Shown here one piece after another: positions 46,216 through 58,330 of a stretch of 64,000 nt of DNA. The DNA is taken from contig CM121342.1 in NCBI GenBank assembly GCA_051530055.1, positions 11,780,001 to 11,844,000 on the forward strand, given 5' to 3'. This DNA is from Neoechinorhynchus agilis (lineage: Eukaryota > Acanthocephala). The position numbers and the translations under genes are program-made. Position 1 is the stretch's first letter. The number at the start of each line of letters is the position of its first letter. A model generated the notes under the pieces. The model saw nothing but the letters and a program-made list of their open reading frames with translations, did no database searches and had not been told where the DNA came from.

Positions 46216-46627
46216 AACAGCCCGCCAAAGTGTCCATTTAAAAAATTTGAGCAATCAGACGGCTGGGAAATCAAGTAGTAATTCACATCATAAATTGTGA
46301 TTATCGATTGGTCGCCAATTAAGCTAGATTATAATTGTTTGGAGCACAATGGGAGGTTACAAATTCGCCAAAAGCACCCATTAAGGACCATGAACTCAAA
46401 TCGAGTAACGAAGAATGTGAAATTGAATGAATGCAACGATAAATTATAAATCGAGGCGGCGAATCTACCGACAGGACCACTGCCCATTCTTGAAGAACAA
46501 TTTTCATAAATTTCTTTTAAATGAACGAACAACAACGAACTGAAGATGTTGCGTGTCGAATAGGAAAAAAAATTCTCCAAATTAAATCATATGAGAACAC
46601 AAGACATTTAATAAACTATCCGCAACC

Positions 46628-49600
46628 TCAGATTTCAACGTTTCTCGGCGGACTTATAGTATACGCAATTCTACTTGAGGCTAGCCAAAGCAAGGAAAAG
46701 CTTGTAACAGAAATAACATATATCGCAAACAAAGATAAAATTCCTACCAGTACAGCAGTCCAAACGTTGTAATGAGTCGATCTATGCGCCCGTGTTTTTA
46801 TTAAGCAGGAATTCTCCCCCCATCTTAAAAAACGGGCAAGGATACTGTAGAATTCGAGATCAGCGTGGCATGATGTGTCATTTGAATTACAAATTTCCTC
46901 GCAGAATGGTCCTCGAAAACCCGGTTTACAAATACAATGCACTCGACTGTTACTCAATGTCTCGCAATAACCACCATTTTTGCAAATATTTGCAGAACAG
47001 CCGGTAAATGAGTCACATTGAAATCCTTCGAAACCTGCGGCACAACTACATTTGTATCCTCCAGGAGAGTTTGTACAATTTCCACTGTTTTGGCATGGAT
47101 TATTCGAGCATTCGTCGACATCGGTTTCGCAGTTAACACCTTCGAAACCCGCGACGCAACTGCAATTGTATCCTCCGGGAGTGTTTGTGCAATTTCCACC
47201 GTTTTGGCATGGATTATTCGAGCATTCGTCGACATCTGTTTCGCAGTTTACACCTTCGAAACCTGCGACGCAACTGCAATTGTATCCTCCGGCGGTGTTT
47301 GTGCAAGTTCCACCGTTTTGGCATGGATTATTCGAGCATTCGTCGATATCGGTTTCGCACTTTGCACCTTCGAAACCTGCGACACAACTGCAGTTGTATC
47401 CTCCGGGAGTGTTTATGCAAGTTCCACCGTTTTGGCATGGATTATTCGAGCATTCGTCGATATCGGTTTCGCAGTTTGCACCTTCGAAACCCGCGATGCA
47501 ACTGCAATTGTATCCACCAGGAGTGTTTGTGCAAGTTCCACCGTTTTGGCATGGATTATTCGAGCATTCGTCGACATCGGTTTCGCAGTTTGCACCTTCG
47601 AAACCCGCGATGCAACTGCAATTGTATCCACCAGGAGTGTTTGTGCAAGTTCCACCGTTTTGGCATGGATTATTCGAGCATTCGTCGACATCGGTTTCGC
47701 AGTTTGCTGAAACCCGCGACGCAACTGCAATTGTATCCCCGGAGTGTTTGTGCAAGTTCCACCGTTTTGGCATGGATTATTCGAGCATTCGTCGACATCG
47801 GTTTCGCAGTTTGCACCTTCGAAACCCGCGACGCAACTGCAATTGTATCCACCAGGAGTGTTTGTGCAAGTTCCACCGTTTTGGCATGGATTATTCGAGC
47901 ATTCGTCGACATCGGTTTCGCAGTTTGCACCTTCGAAACCCGCGACGCAACTGCAATTGTATCCTCCAGGAGTGTTTGTGCAAGTTCCACCGTTTTGGCA
48001 TGGATTATTCGAGCATTCGTCGATATCGGTTTCGCAGTTTGCACCTTCGAAACCCGCGACACAACTGCAATTGTATCCACCAGGAGTGTTTGTGCAAGTT
48101 CCACCGTTTTGGCATGGATTATTCGAGCATTCGTCGACATCGGTTTCGCAGTTTGCACCTTCGAAACCCGCGACGCAACTGCAATTGTATCCACCAGGAG
48201 TGTTTGTGCAAGTTCCACCGTTTTGGCATGGATTATTCGAGCATTCGTCGATATCGGTTTCGCAGTTTGCACCTTCGAAACCCGCGACGCAACTGCAATT
48301 GTATCCACCAGGAGTGTTTGTGCAAGTTCCACCGTTTTGGCATGGATTATTCGAGCATTCGTCGATATCGGTTTCGCAGTTAACACCTTCGAAACCCGCG
48401 ACGCAACTGCAGTTGTATCCTCCAGGAGTGTTTGTGCAAGTTCCACCGTTTTGGCATGGATTATTCGAGCATTCGTCGATATCGGTTTCGCAGTTTGCAC
48501 CTTCGAAACCCGCGACGCAACTGCAATTGTATCCACCAGGAGTGTTTGTGCAAGTTCCACCGTTTTGGCATGGATTATTCGAGCATTCGTCGATATCGGT
48601 TTCGCAGTTTGCACCTTCGAAACCCGCGACGCAACTGCAATTGTATCCACCAGGAGTGTTTGTGCAAGTTCCACCGTTTTGGCATGGATTATTCGAGCAT
48701 TCGTCGATATCGGTTTCGCAGTTTGCACCTTCGAAACCCGCGACGCAACTGCAATTGTATCCACCAGGAGTGTTTGTGCAAGTTCCACCGTTTTGGCATG
48801 GATTATTCGAGCATTCGTCGATATCGGTTTCGCAGTTTGCACCTTCGAAACCCGCGACGCAACTGCAATTGTATCCACCAGGAGTGTTTGTGCAAGTTCC
48901 ACCGTTTTGGCATGGATTATTCGAGCATTCGTCGACATCGGTTTCGCAGTTTGCACCTTCGAAACCCGCGGCCTGCAATTGTATCCACCAGGAGTGTTTG
49001 TGCAAGTTCCACCGTTTTGGCATGGATTATTCGAGCATTCGTCGACATCGGTTTCGCAGTTTGCACCTTCGAAACCCGCGACGCAACTGCAATTGTATCC
49101 ACCAGGAGTGTTTGTGCAAGTTCCACCGTTTTGGCATGGATTATTCGAGCATTCGTCGATATCGGTTTCGCAGTTTGCACCTTCGAAACCCGCGACGCAA
49201 CTGCAATTGTATCCACCAGGAGTGTTTGTGCAAGTTCCACCGTTTTGGCATGGATTATTCGAGCATTCGTCGACATCGGTTTCGCAGTTTGCACCTTCGA
49301 AACCCGCGACGCAACTGCAATTGTATCCACCAGGAGTGTTTGTGCAAGTTCCACCGTTTTGGCATGGATTATTCGAGCATTCGTCGATATCGGTTTCGCA
49401 GTTTGCACCTTCGAAACCCGCGACGCAACTGCAATTGTATCCTCCGGGAGTGTTTGTGCAAGTTCCACCGTTTTGGCATGGATTATTCGAGCATTCGTCG
49501 ATATCGGTTTCGCAGTTTGCACCTTCGAAACCCGCGACGCAACTGCAGTTGTATCCTCCGGGAGTGTTTGTGCAAGTTCCACCGTTTTGGCATGGATTAT

Positions 49601-52600
49601 TCGAGCATTCGTCGATATCGGTTTCGCAGTTTGCACCTTCGAAACCCGCGACGCAACTGCAATTGTATCCACCAGGAGTGTTTGTGCAAGTTCCACCGTT
49701 TTGGCATGGATTATTCGAGCATTCGTCGATATCGGTTTCGCAGTTAACACCTTCGAAACCCGCGACGCAACTGCAGTTGTATCCTCCGGGAGTGTTTGTG
49801 CAAGTTCCACCGTTTTGGCATGGATTATTCGAGCATTCGTCGACATCGGTTTCGCAGTTTGCACCTTCGAAACCCGCGACGCAACTGCAATTGTATCCTC
49901 CAGGAGTGTTTGTGCAAGTTCCACCGTTTTGGCATGGATTATTCGAGCATTCGTCGATATCGGTTTCGCAGTTTGCACCTTCGAAACCCGCGACGCAACT
50001 GCAATTGTATCCACCAGGAGTGTTTGTGCAAGTTCCACCGTTTTGGCATGGATTATTCGAGCATTCGTCGATATCGGTTTCGCAGTTTGCACCTTCGAAA
50101 CCCGCGACGCAACTGCAATTGTATCCACCAGGAGTGTTTGTGCAAGTTCCACCGTTTTGGCATGGATTATTCGAGCATTCGTCGATATCGGTTTCGCAGT
50201 TTGCACCTTCGAAACCCGCGACGCAACTGCAATTGTATCCACCAGGAGTGTTTGTGCAAGTTCCACCGTTTTGGCATGGATTATTCGAGCATTCGTCGAT
50301 ATCGGTTTCGCAGTTTGCACCTTCGAAACCCGCGACGCAACTGCAATTGTATCCACCAGGAGTGTTTGTGCAAGTTCCACCGTTTTGGCATGGATTATTC
50401 GAGCATTCGTCGATATCGGTTTCGCAGTTTGCACCTTCGAAACCCGCGACGCAACTGCAATTGTATCCACCAGGAGTGTTTGTGCAAGTTCCACCGTTTT
50501 GGCATGGATTATTCGAGCATTCGTCGACATCGGTTTCGCAGTTTGCACCTTCGAAACCCGCGACGCAACTGCAATTGTATCCACCAGGAGTGTTTGTGCA
50601 AGTTCCACCGTTTTGGCATGGATTATTCGAGCATTCGTCGATATCGGTTTCGCAGTTTGCACCTTCGAAACCCGCGACGCAACTGCAATTGTATCCACCA
50701 GGAGTGTTTGTGCAAGTTCCACCGTTTTGGCATGGATTATTCGAGCATTCGTCGACATCGGTTTCGCAGTTTACACCTTCGAAACCTGCGACGCAACTGC
50801 AATTGTATCCTCCGGCAGTGTTTGTGCAAGTTCCACCGTTTTGGCATGGATTATTCGAGCATTCGTCGATATCGGTTTCGCACTTTGCACCTTCGAAACC
50901 TGCGACACAACTGCAGTTGTATCCTCCGGGAGTGTTTATGCAAGTTCCACCGTTTTGGCATGGATTATTCGAGCATTCGTCGATATCGGTTTCGCAGTTT
51001 GCACCTTCGAAACCCGCGACGCAACTGCAATTGTATCCACCAAGAGTGTTTGTGCAAGTTCCACCGTTTTGGCATGGATTATTCGAGCATTCGTCGATAT
51101 CGGTTTCGCAGTTAACACCTTCGAAACCCGCGACGCAACTGCAGTTGTATCCTCCGGGAGTGTTTGTGCAAGTTCCACCGTTTTGGCATGGATTATTCGA
51201 GCATTCGTCGATATCGGTTTCGCAGTTTGCACCTTCGAAACCTGCGACGCAACTGCAGTTGTATCCTCCGGCGATGTTTGTGCAAGTTCCACCGTTTTGG
51301 CATGGATTATTCGAGCATTCGTCGATATCGGTTTCGCACTTTGCACCTTCGAAACCTGCGACACAACTGCAGTTGTATCCTCCGGGAGTGTTTATGCAAG
51401 TTCCACCGTTTTGGCATGGATTATTCGAGCATTCGTCGATATCGGTTTCGCAGTTTTCACCTTCGAAACCCGCGACGCAACTGCAATTGTATCCACCAAG
51501 AGTGTTTGTGCAAGTTCCACCGTTTTGGCATGGATTATTCGAGCATTCGTCGATATCGGTTTCGCAGTTAACACCTTCGAAACCCGCGACGCAACTGCAG
51601 TTGTATCCTCCGGGAGTGTTTGTGCAAGTTCCACCGTTTTGGCATGGATTATTCGAGCATTCGTCGATATCGGTTTCGCAGTTTGCACCTTCGAAACCTG
51701 CGACGCAACTGCAATTGTATCCTCCGAGAGTGTTTGTGCAAGTTCCACCGTTTTGACAAGGCGTAGTCAAACATTCGTTGATATCCAATTCGCAGTTCTT
51801 TCCTTCAAATCCATCAGGACAAGTACAATTGTAGCCTCCTTCGAAGTTAATGCATGTACTGTTGTTTTTGCAGATATCCATCAAACACTCGTCAGTGTCT
51901 TGCTCACAGCAGTGACCTTGCCATCCAACTGGACATGTACAGTTGAATGAACCTTTAATGTTTGTGCAGATTCCTTTATTTCGGCACGATTGTTTATCGC
52001 AGCTATTCCATATGTAAGCTTGGTTGCCGAACAAATCATTTCTCATTTTTCCATTCGACTCGCAGTCCTCCATTTCTTTAAAAAAGGGTTTGCCGATGTG
52101 AGGTAACAAATACTTTGGATTCCCGTTAAATATTTATAAAATATGACGCTGATTTGATGGGAATAATTCTATCGCAATTCTCTAATAATCATTGAAATTT
52201 AACGTGTTCTAATCAATGCTGATTTGACCTAAAGTCAGAATTCGAGAAGGATAGACGAATGTAAAAGATTTGTTTCATTTTTAAGGATTGATTACAACTT
52301 GTTATTTTAAATGAATATTCAGAGAGTTCATGAAGACGAAAACGCAACCCAAAAGTACCGTCTACTCAGAACATGTCTTTTGAAACAGCGAATCACAAGC
52401 CAGTTTTAATAAAACAAGCTAAACCCCAAATATCAGGAAAAAATAAATTCTTCAAATATTTCACTACTTTCGGCTTTTTATGAAATATTCAGACTTTAAC
52501 TGTATGATTTTGTGATACCAGCGATGAACTATTGAACGCAAACTCATAATTGACAATAACACGTTAGAATTTGAACTTACCTGCCACACAAGCAGTATAA

Positions 52601-53586
52601 ATATGCCTATATTCTTCAAGCAAGGAGATAAATGAGCATTTTAGATCATCCGAGTAGAACCCGGAACCAAAAGTGCAATGGAAATGACAACGAACTAAAG
52701 GAAAATGTTTCTAGATTCGGAGGAAAACATTTTATGTGTACCAAATGATCCAGACTCGCCATCAGGAATTTGTTGGATGAAAGCAAGGCATGGACCGCGC
52801 TCAAAGTCAATATAATACATCCACCCCGCTAAATAAGTGAATAGTCGGTCCAGTCCTTTATAAAGTAATTGAACATCGTCCTCGTTTTGCGCAAGGTATG
52901 GCCTTGACTTGTACCAATGAGCAGCGCAAACATTGTCGATATTGGAGCGTTCCGTATTTGTCGCCCGGGCGAAAAATATACACTTATTTCCGGTCTTAAA
53001 TTCACACTGATTCTGCGCTGTTCATCGAAACGTTGAATTAAATGCGATCGCCAGACCAGCTTGCACTCACGTTCAATGTCATCATCGTAGTCACTTTTAA
53101 AAAACTTTTTTAGATGGTGTTTCTGCTGAGGAATTCCTGAAATAAAGTCAAACTCGCCCTTGGTGGCCTTGTCGGCCTTCACATATTCGCTATAATTCTC
53201 CGACCTTCTCTTCTTAAACGGGCATTTAAATTCCTTGCATTCATCTACATCATCCTCACAGACGGCTCCAGCAAGGCCTGATGGACAATCACATCGAAAT
53301 GCACCGAACGTATTGATGCAATGAACATCTTTTGGACAAGGATTTCGAGAGCATTCGTTGACATCGTCATTGCAGTCGGCTCCGGTATATTCGGGCTTAC
53401 AGTTGCACTGATATCCACCTTTTTTGGAAATACATGTTCCGCGATTCTCACAAGGATTCTTGCTACAATCTATGAAGGTTATAGTCAACAAAAACGACTT
53501 TCACGATTTCTTATTGTTTTACCTTGTGCCAAAACATTGTACAGCGATGAAGTTAGAATTAATAAGAACTCATAGTTGTGTCTCAT
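46628..53586 (-). CDS. Giant EGF-repeat transmembrane protein (putative adhesion or receptor protein)
   Basis: Minus-strand exons 53586-53523, 53469-52915, 52828-52742, 52694-52581 and 52075-46628 join through GT-AG introns of 53, 86, 47 and 505 nt, all phase 1, as usual for extracellular modules. The protein starts with a signal peptide (MRHNYEFLLILTSSLYNVLA), then EGF modules (DCSKNPCENRGTC; DDVNECSRNPCPKDVHC) and an unassigned Cys-containing region (ERECKLVWRSHLIQRF). Two further divergent EGF modules lead to about 41 near-identical modules of type DIDECSNNPCQNGGTCTNT. Divergent C-terminal EGFs, a membrane span (VLVGILSLFAIYVISVTSF) and a short tail follow. The repeat fits calcium-binding EGF: D-x-D-E at the start, the C-x-N-x4-Y-x-C hydroxylation pattern and a C-QNGG-T-C O-fucose pattern. 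The repeat frame breaks twice: 4 nt missing near 48970, and 5 plus 2 nt missing at 47708-47740. Restoring those 11 nt makes the exon sum exactly 2093 codons, so assembly error in the array is as likely as real damage. Notch/crumbs/fibropellin-like by architecture, but no orthologue assigned. Confidence 0.85.
47050..51756 (-). repeat. Tandem array of about 41 near-identical 114-bp EGF-coding units
   Basis: TGGCATGGATTATTCGAGCA recurs every 114 bp. Units fall into a few types distinguished by GACATC/GATATC (Val or Ile), TTTGCACC/TTAACACC (Ala or Val) and CCACCAGG/CCTCCGGG synonymous changes, while most of the 114 bp is unchanged. That pattern indicates recent amplification and/or gene conversion. 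Since 114 is divisible by three and the unit lacks stops in other frames, very long but meaningless open frames exist on both strands. Confidence 0.95.
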
Positions 53587-53861
53587 TTTTACTAATTTCC
53601 GGCATACAATTTATGGACTTTTATTATGCAACGTTGCCGTGGAGATAGAATAATATAGCGGACAACGGAATCACTTATGTTCTTGCAATTGAGTTATTTT
53701 TGTCGGTTGGAATAAATTCGTTCAGTTCTTTTACTTTCGAAACTTAAATGCCAATTATTCTGCTATTTCAGAACTACTCACGTTCCACAATTAATACATA
53801 CTTTCGTTTGGTGTCTTGAATTATTATCTTCGTGGGAAAAGATACTTTTTGTAGTAATACC

Positions 53862-56325
53862 ACCCCGGATTTAAAAACGACTAATTTATTACCGATATTT
53901 CGTCAGATAATTCCAACATTTTCAAGGCCAACCATTGTTTCGCAAGTCAGTTAGCACCCATGTAGTAGCGGAAGCTTTGAAATTCCGTCTCTTCCCGTAC
54001 AAGACAGGACGCCCACTCAAATTTTAGAGTTACAAAAGGCCATCTCATCTTTTGCAAATGGTTCGGGTCACGGGCTTGACGGGCTAAGGCCTCAGCACCT
54101 AAAGGACATGATGTCCTTTTCAACTGGTGAAGCAGCTCTCTCTCTAGAAAGTGCGCTTTCTCGAATAGTCGACCGCCTGACTGGAGAGGACCTGAACCCC
54201 GTTGCAAAAGACCTATTTTTCGGAGCATCATTATGTGCTCTCACAAAAAAGAAGGTGGGATTCGTCCCATCGCCGTATCTTCGACGATACGCCGACTTGC
54301 AGGAAAAATTCTCTGCAAACGTATTACAGAGAAAACCGGGCAGCAACTTCGTCCAGTCCAACTGGGCTGCTGCACATCCTGCGGGGCGGAAGCTATCGTC
54401 CACTCGCTCCGAAACTTTGCTACGAGTAGCTCAGCGCCGTGCGTGATTCTTAAGTGCGATTTTCGGAACGCCTTTAACTCTCTTAATAGAGAAAGCATGT
54501 TCCGCGCAATTAGGGATCACGCACCAGAAGCCTTCCAGTATTTTCTCAATGCCTACGGGACGGCGATTCCTTTGCTTTTCGAAGACCACCTCATTTGGTC
54601 CGAAAGAGGAGTGCAGCAAGGAGATCCCCTCGGTCCAATCGGATTCTCCCTAACAGTAAACCCAATAGCGCATTCTCTCCATTCCAGCTTCAACGCTTGG
54701 TACTTGGATGACGCTACGCTCGGAGGTGATCCCTCCGTTGTACTGCGCGATTTGGAGACGCTGATTAGGGAGACCTCGAAGATGGGCATTGAGCTTAATG
54801 CTGGAAAATGTGAGCTCCTTGTACTAAATATTGGAGACGCCGCTAAAGTCAAAGAAGTAATGGCTGGGTTCGAGGCCGTAGCTCCAGGTCTGAAACTCGT
54901 GACTCGGGAACAACTCAGCCTCTTGGGCAGTTGTGTCTTCGATTCAAATGTGGAAGATGAGATCGGCCATATCATACCGAAACTTTCGTTGCTGTGCGAT
55001 AGGGTGTGCGCTCTCTCGGCTCATGAAGCCTTGTTTCTCATAAAGAACGCGCTCTTCATCCCCAAATTATTGTACAAGGTTCGCACAGCAACATTTTTCA
55101 AACACAAAGAAGGATTGGCAAAGCTGGACAATAAGGTGAGGGCTTGCCTCGAGCGTATTTTAAATGTCCAGCTCTCAGATGAGGCGTGGCGACAAGCTTC
55201 TTTGCCTGTGTCATCTGGGGGATTGGGAATTCGGGCACTAGTCGACCTTGCTTTGCCGGCCTTTCTTGGATCGTTTGAGGGGAGCCTACCAGTCTCGAAG
55301 AACATTTTGAAAGAAAAGTTTTGTCTTGACCGGGATTTCGTGGTGGCGGTTGAGGAATGGTGCCAGCAGACAGGCGCTAACCAAGTTCCCGTGAATGGCC
55401 TCAGACAGTCGATCTGGGACGGACCTCTTGTCGCGAGAGCTCACAGCTCTCTTCTTTCAGGTTCTCGCGATGGGGTCGTCCGAGCTAGACTGTTGGCAGT
55501 TTCAACACGAGAATCTGGGGCGTGGTTGGAGGCTGTTCCTCTGGCATCTGTGGGAACTCTTCTTACTGACGAGGTGACGAGGATCGCAGTATCCTTAAGA
55601 CTCGGTCTCCCGATATGCACGCCCCATCGCTGTCGATGTGGGTCTTTGGTTGATGCTTTCGGGCGACACGGTCTCGTCTGCAGAAGGTCAGCAGGAAGGT
55701 TTTCACGCCATTCTGAAATCAATAACGTAATTTCTCGGGCGTTGAGAACGGCGAACTTCCCGAACATCCTGGAACCCGCCCACCTCTGCAGACTAGACGG
55801 CCGTAGGCCCGATGGAATTTCGGTCTTCCCGTGGCGGGAGGGCAAATGCCTTCTCTGGGACGCCACGTGTGTGGACACCCTCGCAGCCAGCAACATCCCC
55901 TACTCCCTCGAAATCGCCGGTGGTGCCGCCAGTGCAGCGGAAGGGAGGAAGGTACGAAAATATATGCAGCTATCGAGGGCTCACTATTTTGTCCCCTTTG
56001 GGGTAGAGACGTATGGAGCGCTCGGCAGCTCGGCACTCTCTCTGCTCAAGGATCTCTCGAAGAAATTGAGAGAGGCAACCGGAGACTCAAGAGCAGGCTT
56101 ATTTCTTCGACAAAATATCTCGCTGGCAGTACAACGGGGCAATGCTGCCAGCGTGATGGCGACGGTCGAGGAAGGACAAAAGCTGGAATTTGGTGGGAGG
56201 TGGTGAATGTAAAGAAAAGTAAACTTCAAAAAATTTACTCAAAAGTTTGTTGATTAAAAGTTTACTTGCAGAATTATCAGACGAAACATCGGTAATAAAT
56301 TAGTCCTTTTTAAATCCGGGGCGGT
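53862..56325. repeat. 55-nt inverted arms enclosing a LINE copy
   Basis: Left arm 53862-53916 (CACCCCGGATTTAAAAACGA ... TACCGATATTTCGTCAGATA) is the reverse complement, with few mismatches, of 56267-56325 (TTATCAGACGAAACATCGG ... TTTTTAAATCCGGGGCGG). On the minus strand the left arm reads TCTGACGAAATATCGGTAAT, where CTGACGA fits the hammerhead CUGANGA box, as in the other PLE-type termini. The arms look like inverted PLE terminal repeats or a fold-back element that the LINE entered. Confidence 0.7.
53955..56214 (+). mobile_element. RLE-type LINE (family 1), longest copy
   Basis: This copy is 5'-truncated at about 53955 (the family's start is at 41924 in the other copy). Its 657-codon frame (54233-56206) has the RT core GGIRPIAVSSTIRRLAGKIL, LKCDFRNAFNSLNRES, GVQQGDPLGPIGFSLTV, WYLDDATLGGD and GIELNAGKCELLVLN. 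A thumb region and the C-terminal module follow: CRCGSLVDAFGRHGLVC with H in GRFSRHSEIN, then GRRPDGISVFPW and LLWDATCVDTLA, the PD...D signature of a restriction-like endonuclease. This layout is that of the R2/NeSL/Hero superfamily; the clade is not decided. The frame upstream (ALTKKK) is shifted by one base in an A run near 54247. Ends EFGGRW, stop, GTAAAGAAAAGTAA. Confidence 0.9.
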
Positions 56326-56635
56326 ATATCTAACAAAAGAAAATGCCTTAGCTTCAATGAAAGTTTCGTAGGCGGTAAGGCCGATAACAATCTCAAAAAT
56401 ACAAGAACTTTTATCTTGTCAAACGTGTTAACTTTGAACTTTTTGCGTTCGATTTCCAATATTTTTTGTCGCTTCTTGTTCCCAATCGCGAATAAACTGA
56501 GGTAAGAATTAAAAATTAAGCATTTTTCGAATTAAATTGTTCTTGGCCGATCTATCGATCGGCCGTAATTGCCACAAAAATGTTTCTATAGTAACGAAAA
56601 CCGCACAACGGGACTATTGAATTTGAGAACTGACC
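56326..56635. other. Upstream region of the coiled-coil gene
   Basis: No gene recognised; presumably promoter and 5' UTR of the gene starting at 56636. Confidence 0.35.
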
Positions 56636-58330
56636 ATGGAATCGTCTTCGTGTTATAAGAAAAACTACTTCTTGAACGATAGGATGAATATAATCTTCAG
56701 ACATGCCAAGGATACCGTAAAGAAGATTGCATCTATGCTGACTTGTGAAATAGGCGAGATTGAGGTTACTACCTGATTTCTTATCGGTTTATAAGCAATA
56801 ATCGCTTAAAGGGCTTGTCAGAAGTGCACGGGTCAAATGACCTTGGACGACTGCAGGAGTATATGTTGCGTTCAGTTCAAAATATAAAGGCGTTAGATAA
56901 GGAAATGCGCGTTAGTCCGTATTTGTCAAATCCCGTCAGAACTAAAATGATAATAGGAACTTAACATTATTAACGACGATTTAATTGAAAAAGTTAATGA
57001 ACATGTGACGAACAAACTAAGCCCGATTTCTATCAAACAAACTAAAGATAATACCGCTTTGAAAGAGATTAAAGAGGTGCAATCGACAACTAACCTTGGT
57101 ACTGGTGATAGAATTGTTTCAAATAAATACGAAAAGGTATAAGAAAATACCTTTAAATAAAAAAGGGCCTTAATTGTGCTAATCTTCTGAACTCGATACA
57201 TGATAAAAACGAAAACGTTTTTAAGCATGATATCCTTTTAAATAATTTAGAGGGGCGCAAAACACGCTAGTCAAATTAACGAGCTTATGATTGTATTTTT
57301 TGGATCGTAGCTCAAATGTAGCCGGACCAATAGAATCAATAGCGAAAATATTTTGAATAAGCAGTTTGTTACGATTTTTTTACGACGTGCATTCATCACA
57401 TTTGGAAGTGTGCCTCACTCTTAGTCGCACCGTTTTCAAATAAGCTTGGCACCATTCATAAAAAATTGATAGTACAAGTATAAAAAAGTCAATCAGATAG
57501 AGGTTAAAAAACGAAAATTTTTGAACCTGTAATCATTATCCTTTTGCTTCTGATTTGATAAGAATAACCAAACTAAGTTCAAAGTTAAGAGATCAAAAGA
57601 CACAAAATCGAATTCGCCTTGAGTATTTTGTGAATTATAAAACCGTGGCGACACACTATATTGAACTTTCCTATAATTCCCACTCTTTGTAGTTACGCGA
57701 ACTTGAATCTATCGAAAGGCCAGACCTTGTCCAATACGAAAACATAGTAAAGGATCGGATAAGACTATTAGAGGTTAGCACTGAATTGAAGGATAGAATT
57801 TTCTTCTAACGCAGGGAATCAGGACATAGGAAAACAACAGGTTGAAATTTTAAACGTTGGGCGTGGTAGCCCATCTGAAGCAGTAAAGATGATGAAGGAT
57901 CAGCTTTGTTCAGTTTTAAGAAAGAGAAGTCTGTTGGAAAACGAGTTGAAGAAGGGATTTAAAACTCGAAAATATTTGTTAGATGTATCAGACAAACTGT
58001 CACAGAATGAAAAACAGTACAATCATAAATGTGTGAAATATATCAAGTGAGTTTAGAATCCAAGTTTTTTATTTTGAACACCGTTGTCATTTTAGCGACT
58101 TGTACAGTTACATTGCGACGAAAAATGCTTGCTCAGGGAGAGCAAATGATTTGCACTTTATTGAACGAAATATTAAGAAATATGATGAAGTTAAAAGCTT
58201 GGCTAAACGGGTAACGTCTCTCAGAGAAAAGAGTTTATTACTCGCGTCAGATAAATTTTGGCGAAATAATCAAACTTTCAAAATGTCGATATGTGAGGTT
58301 CGAAGGTCTATGATTAGACTTATTGTATAG
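56636..58330 (+). CDS. Unrecognised coiled-coil protein with many 46-49-nt introns (middle unresolved)
   Basis: Exons 56636-56764, 56812-56910 and 56957-57136 join through introns of 47 and 46 nt, both phase 0 (ends EIGEIE|GLSEVHGS and DKEMR|ELNIINDD). After an unresolved stretch at 57137-57692, which may hold another exon near 57.2 kb (LLNSIHDKNENVF), exons 57693-57773, 57823-58046 and 58096-58330 join through two introns of exactly 49 nt. Nearly all exons are predicted helical and charged (LRELESIERPDLVQYENIVK, LRKRSLLENELKKGFKTRKY, IERNIKKYDEVKSLAKRV), so a coiled-coil protein of roughly 300-350 residues. It could be a spindle, augmin or kinetochore type protein, but no family motif is recognised. 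The last codons (MIRLIV, stop) lie in the palindromic repeat at 58316, so the native C-terminus may be truncated. Confidence 0.65.

Noticed and set aside
47052-51950. Very long plus-strand open frames (over 1500 and 1100 codons) rich in CASSTVLAWIIRAFVDIG and CKFHRFGMDYSSIRR phrases
   Set aside because: They are antisense shadows of the 114-bp EGF unit; a repeat whose length is a multiple of three keeps any stop-free frame open. The sense frame has signal peptide, conserved cysteines, phase-1 introns and a membrane span.
53423-53648. Short plus-strand frames over the start of the EGF gene
   Set aside because: They overlap the antisense of the signal-peptide exon and first EGF modules, which have far better support.
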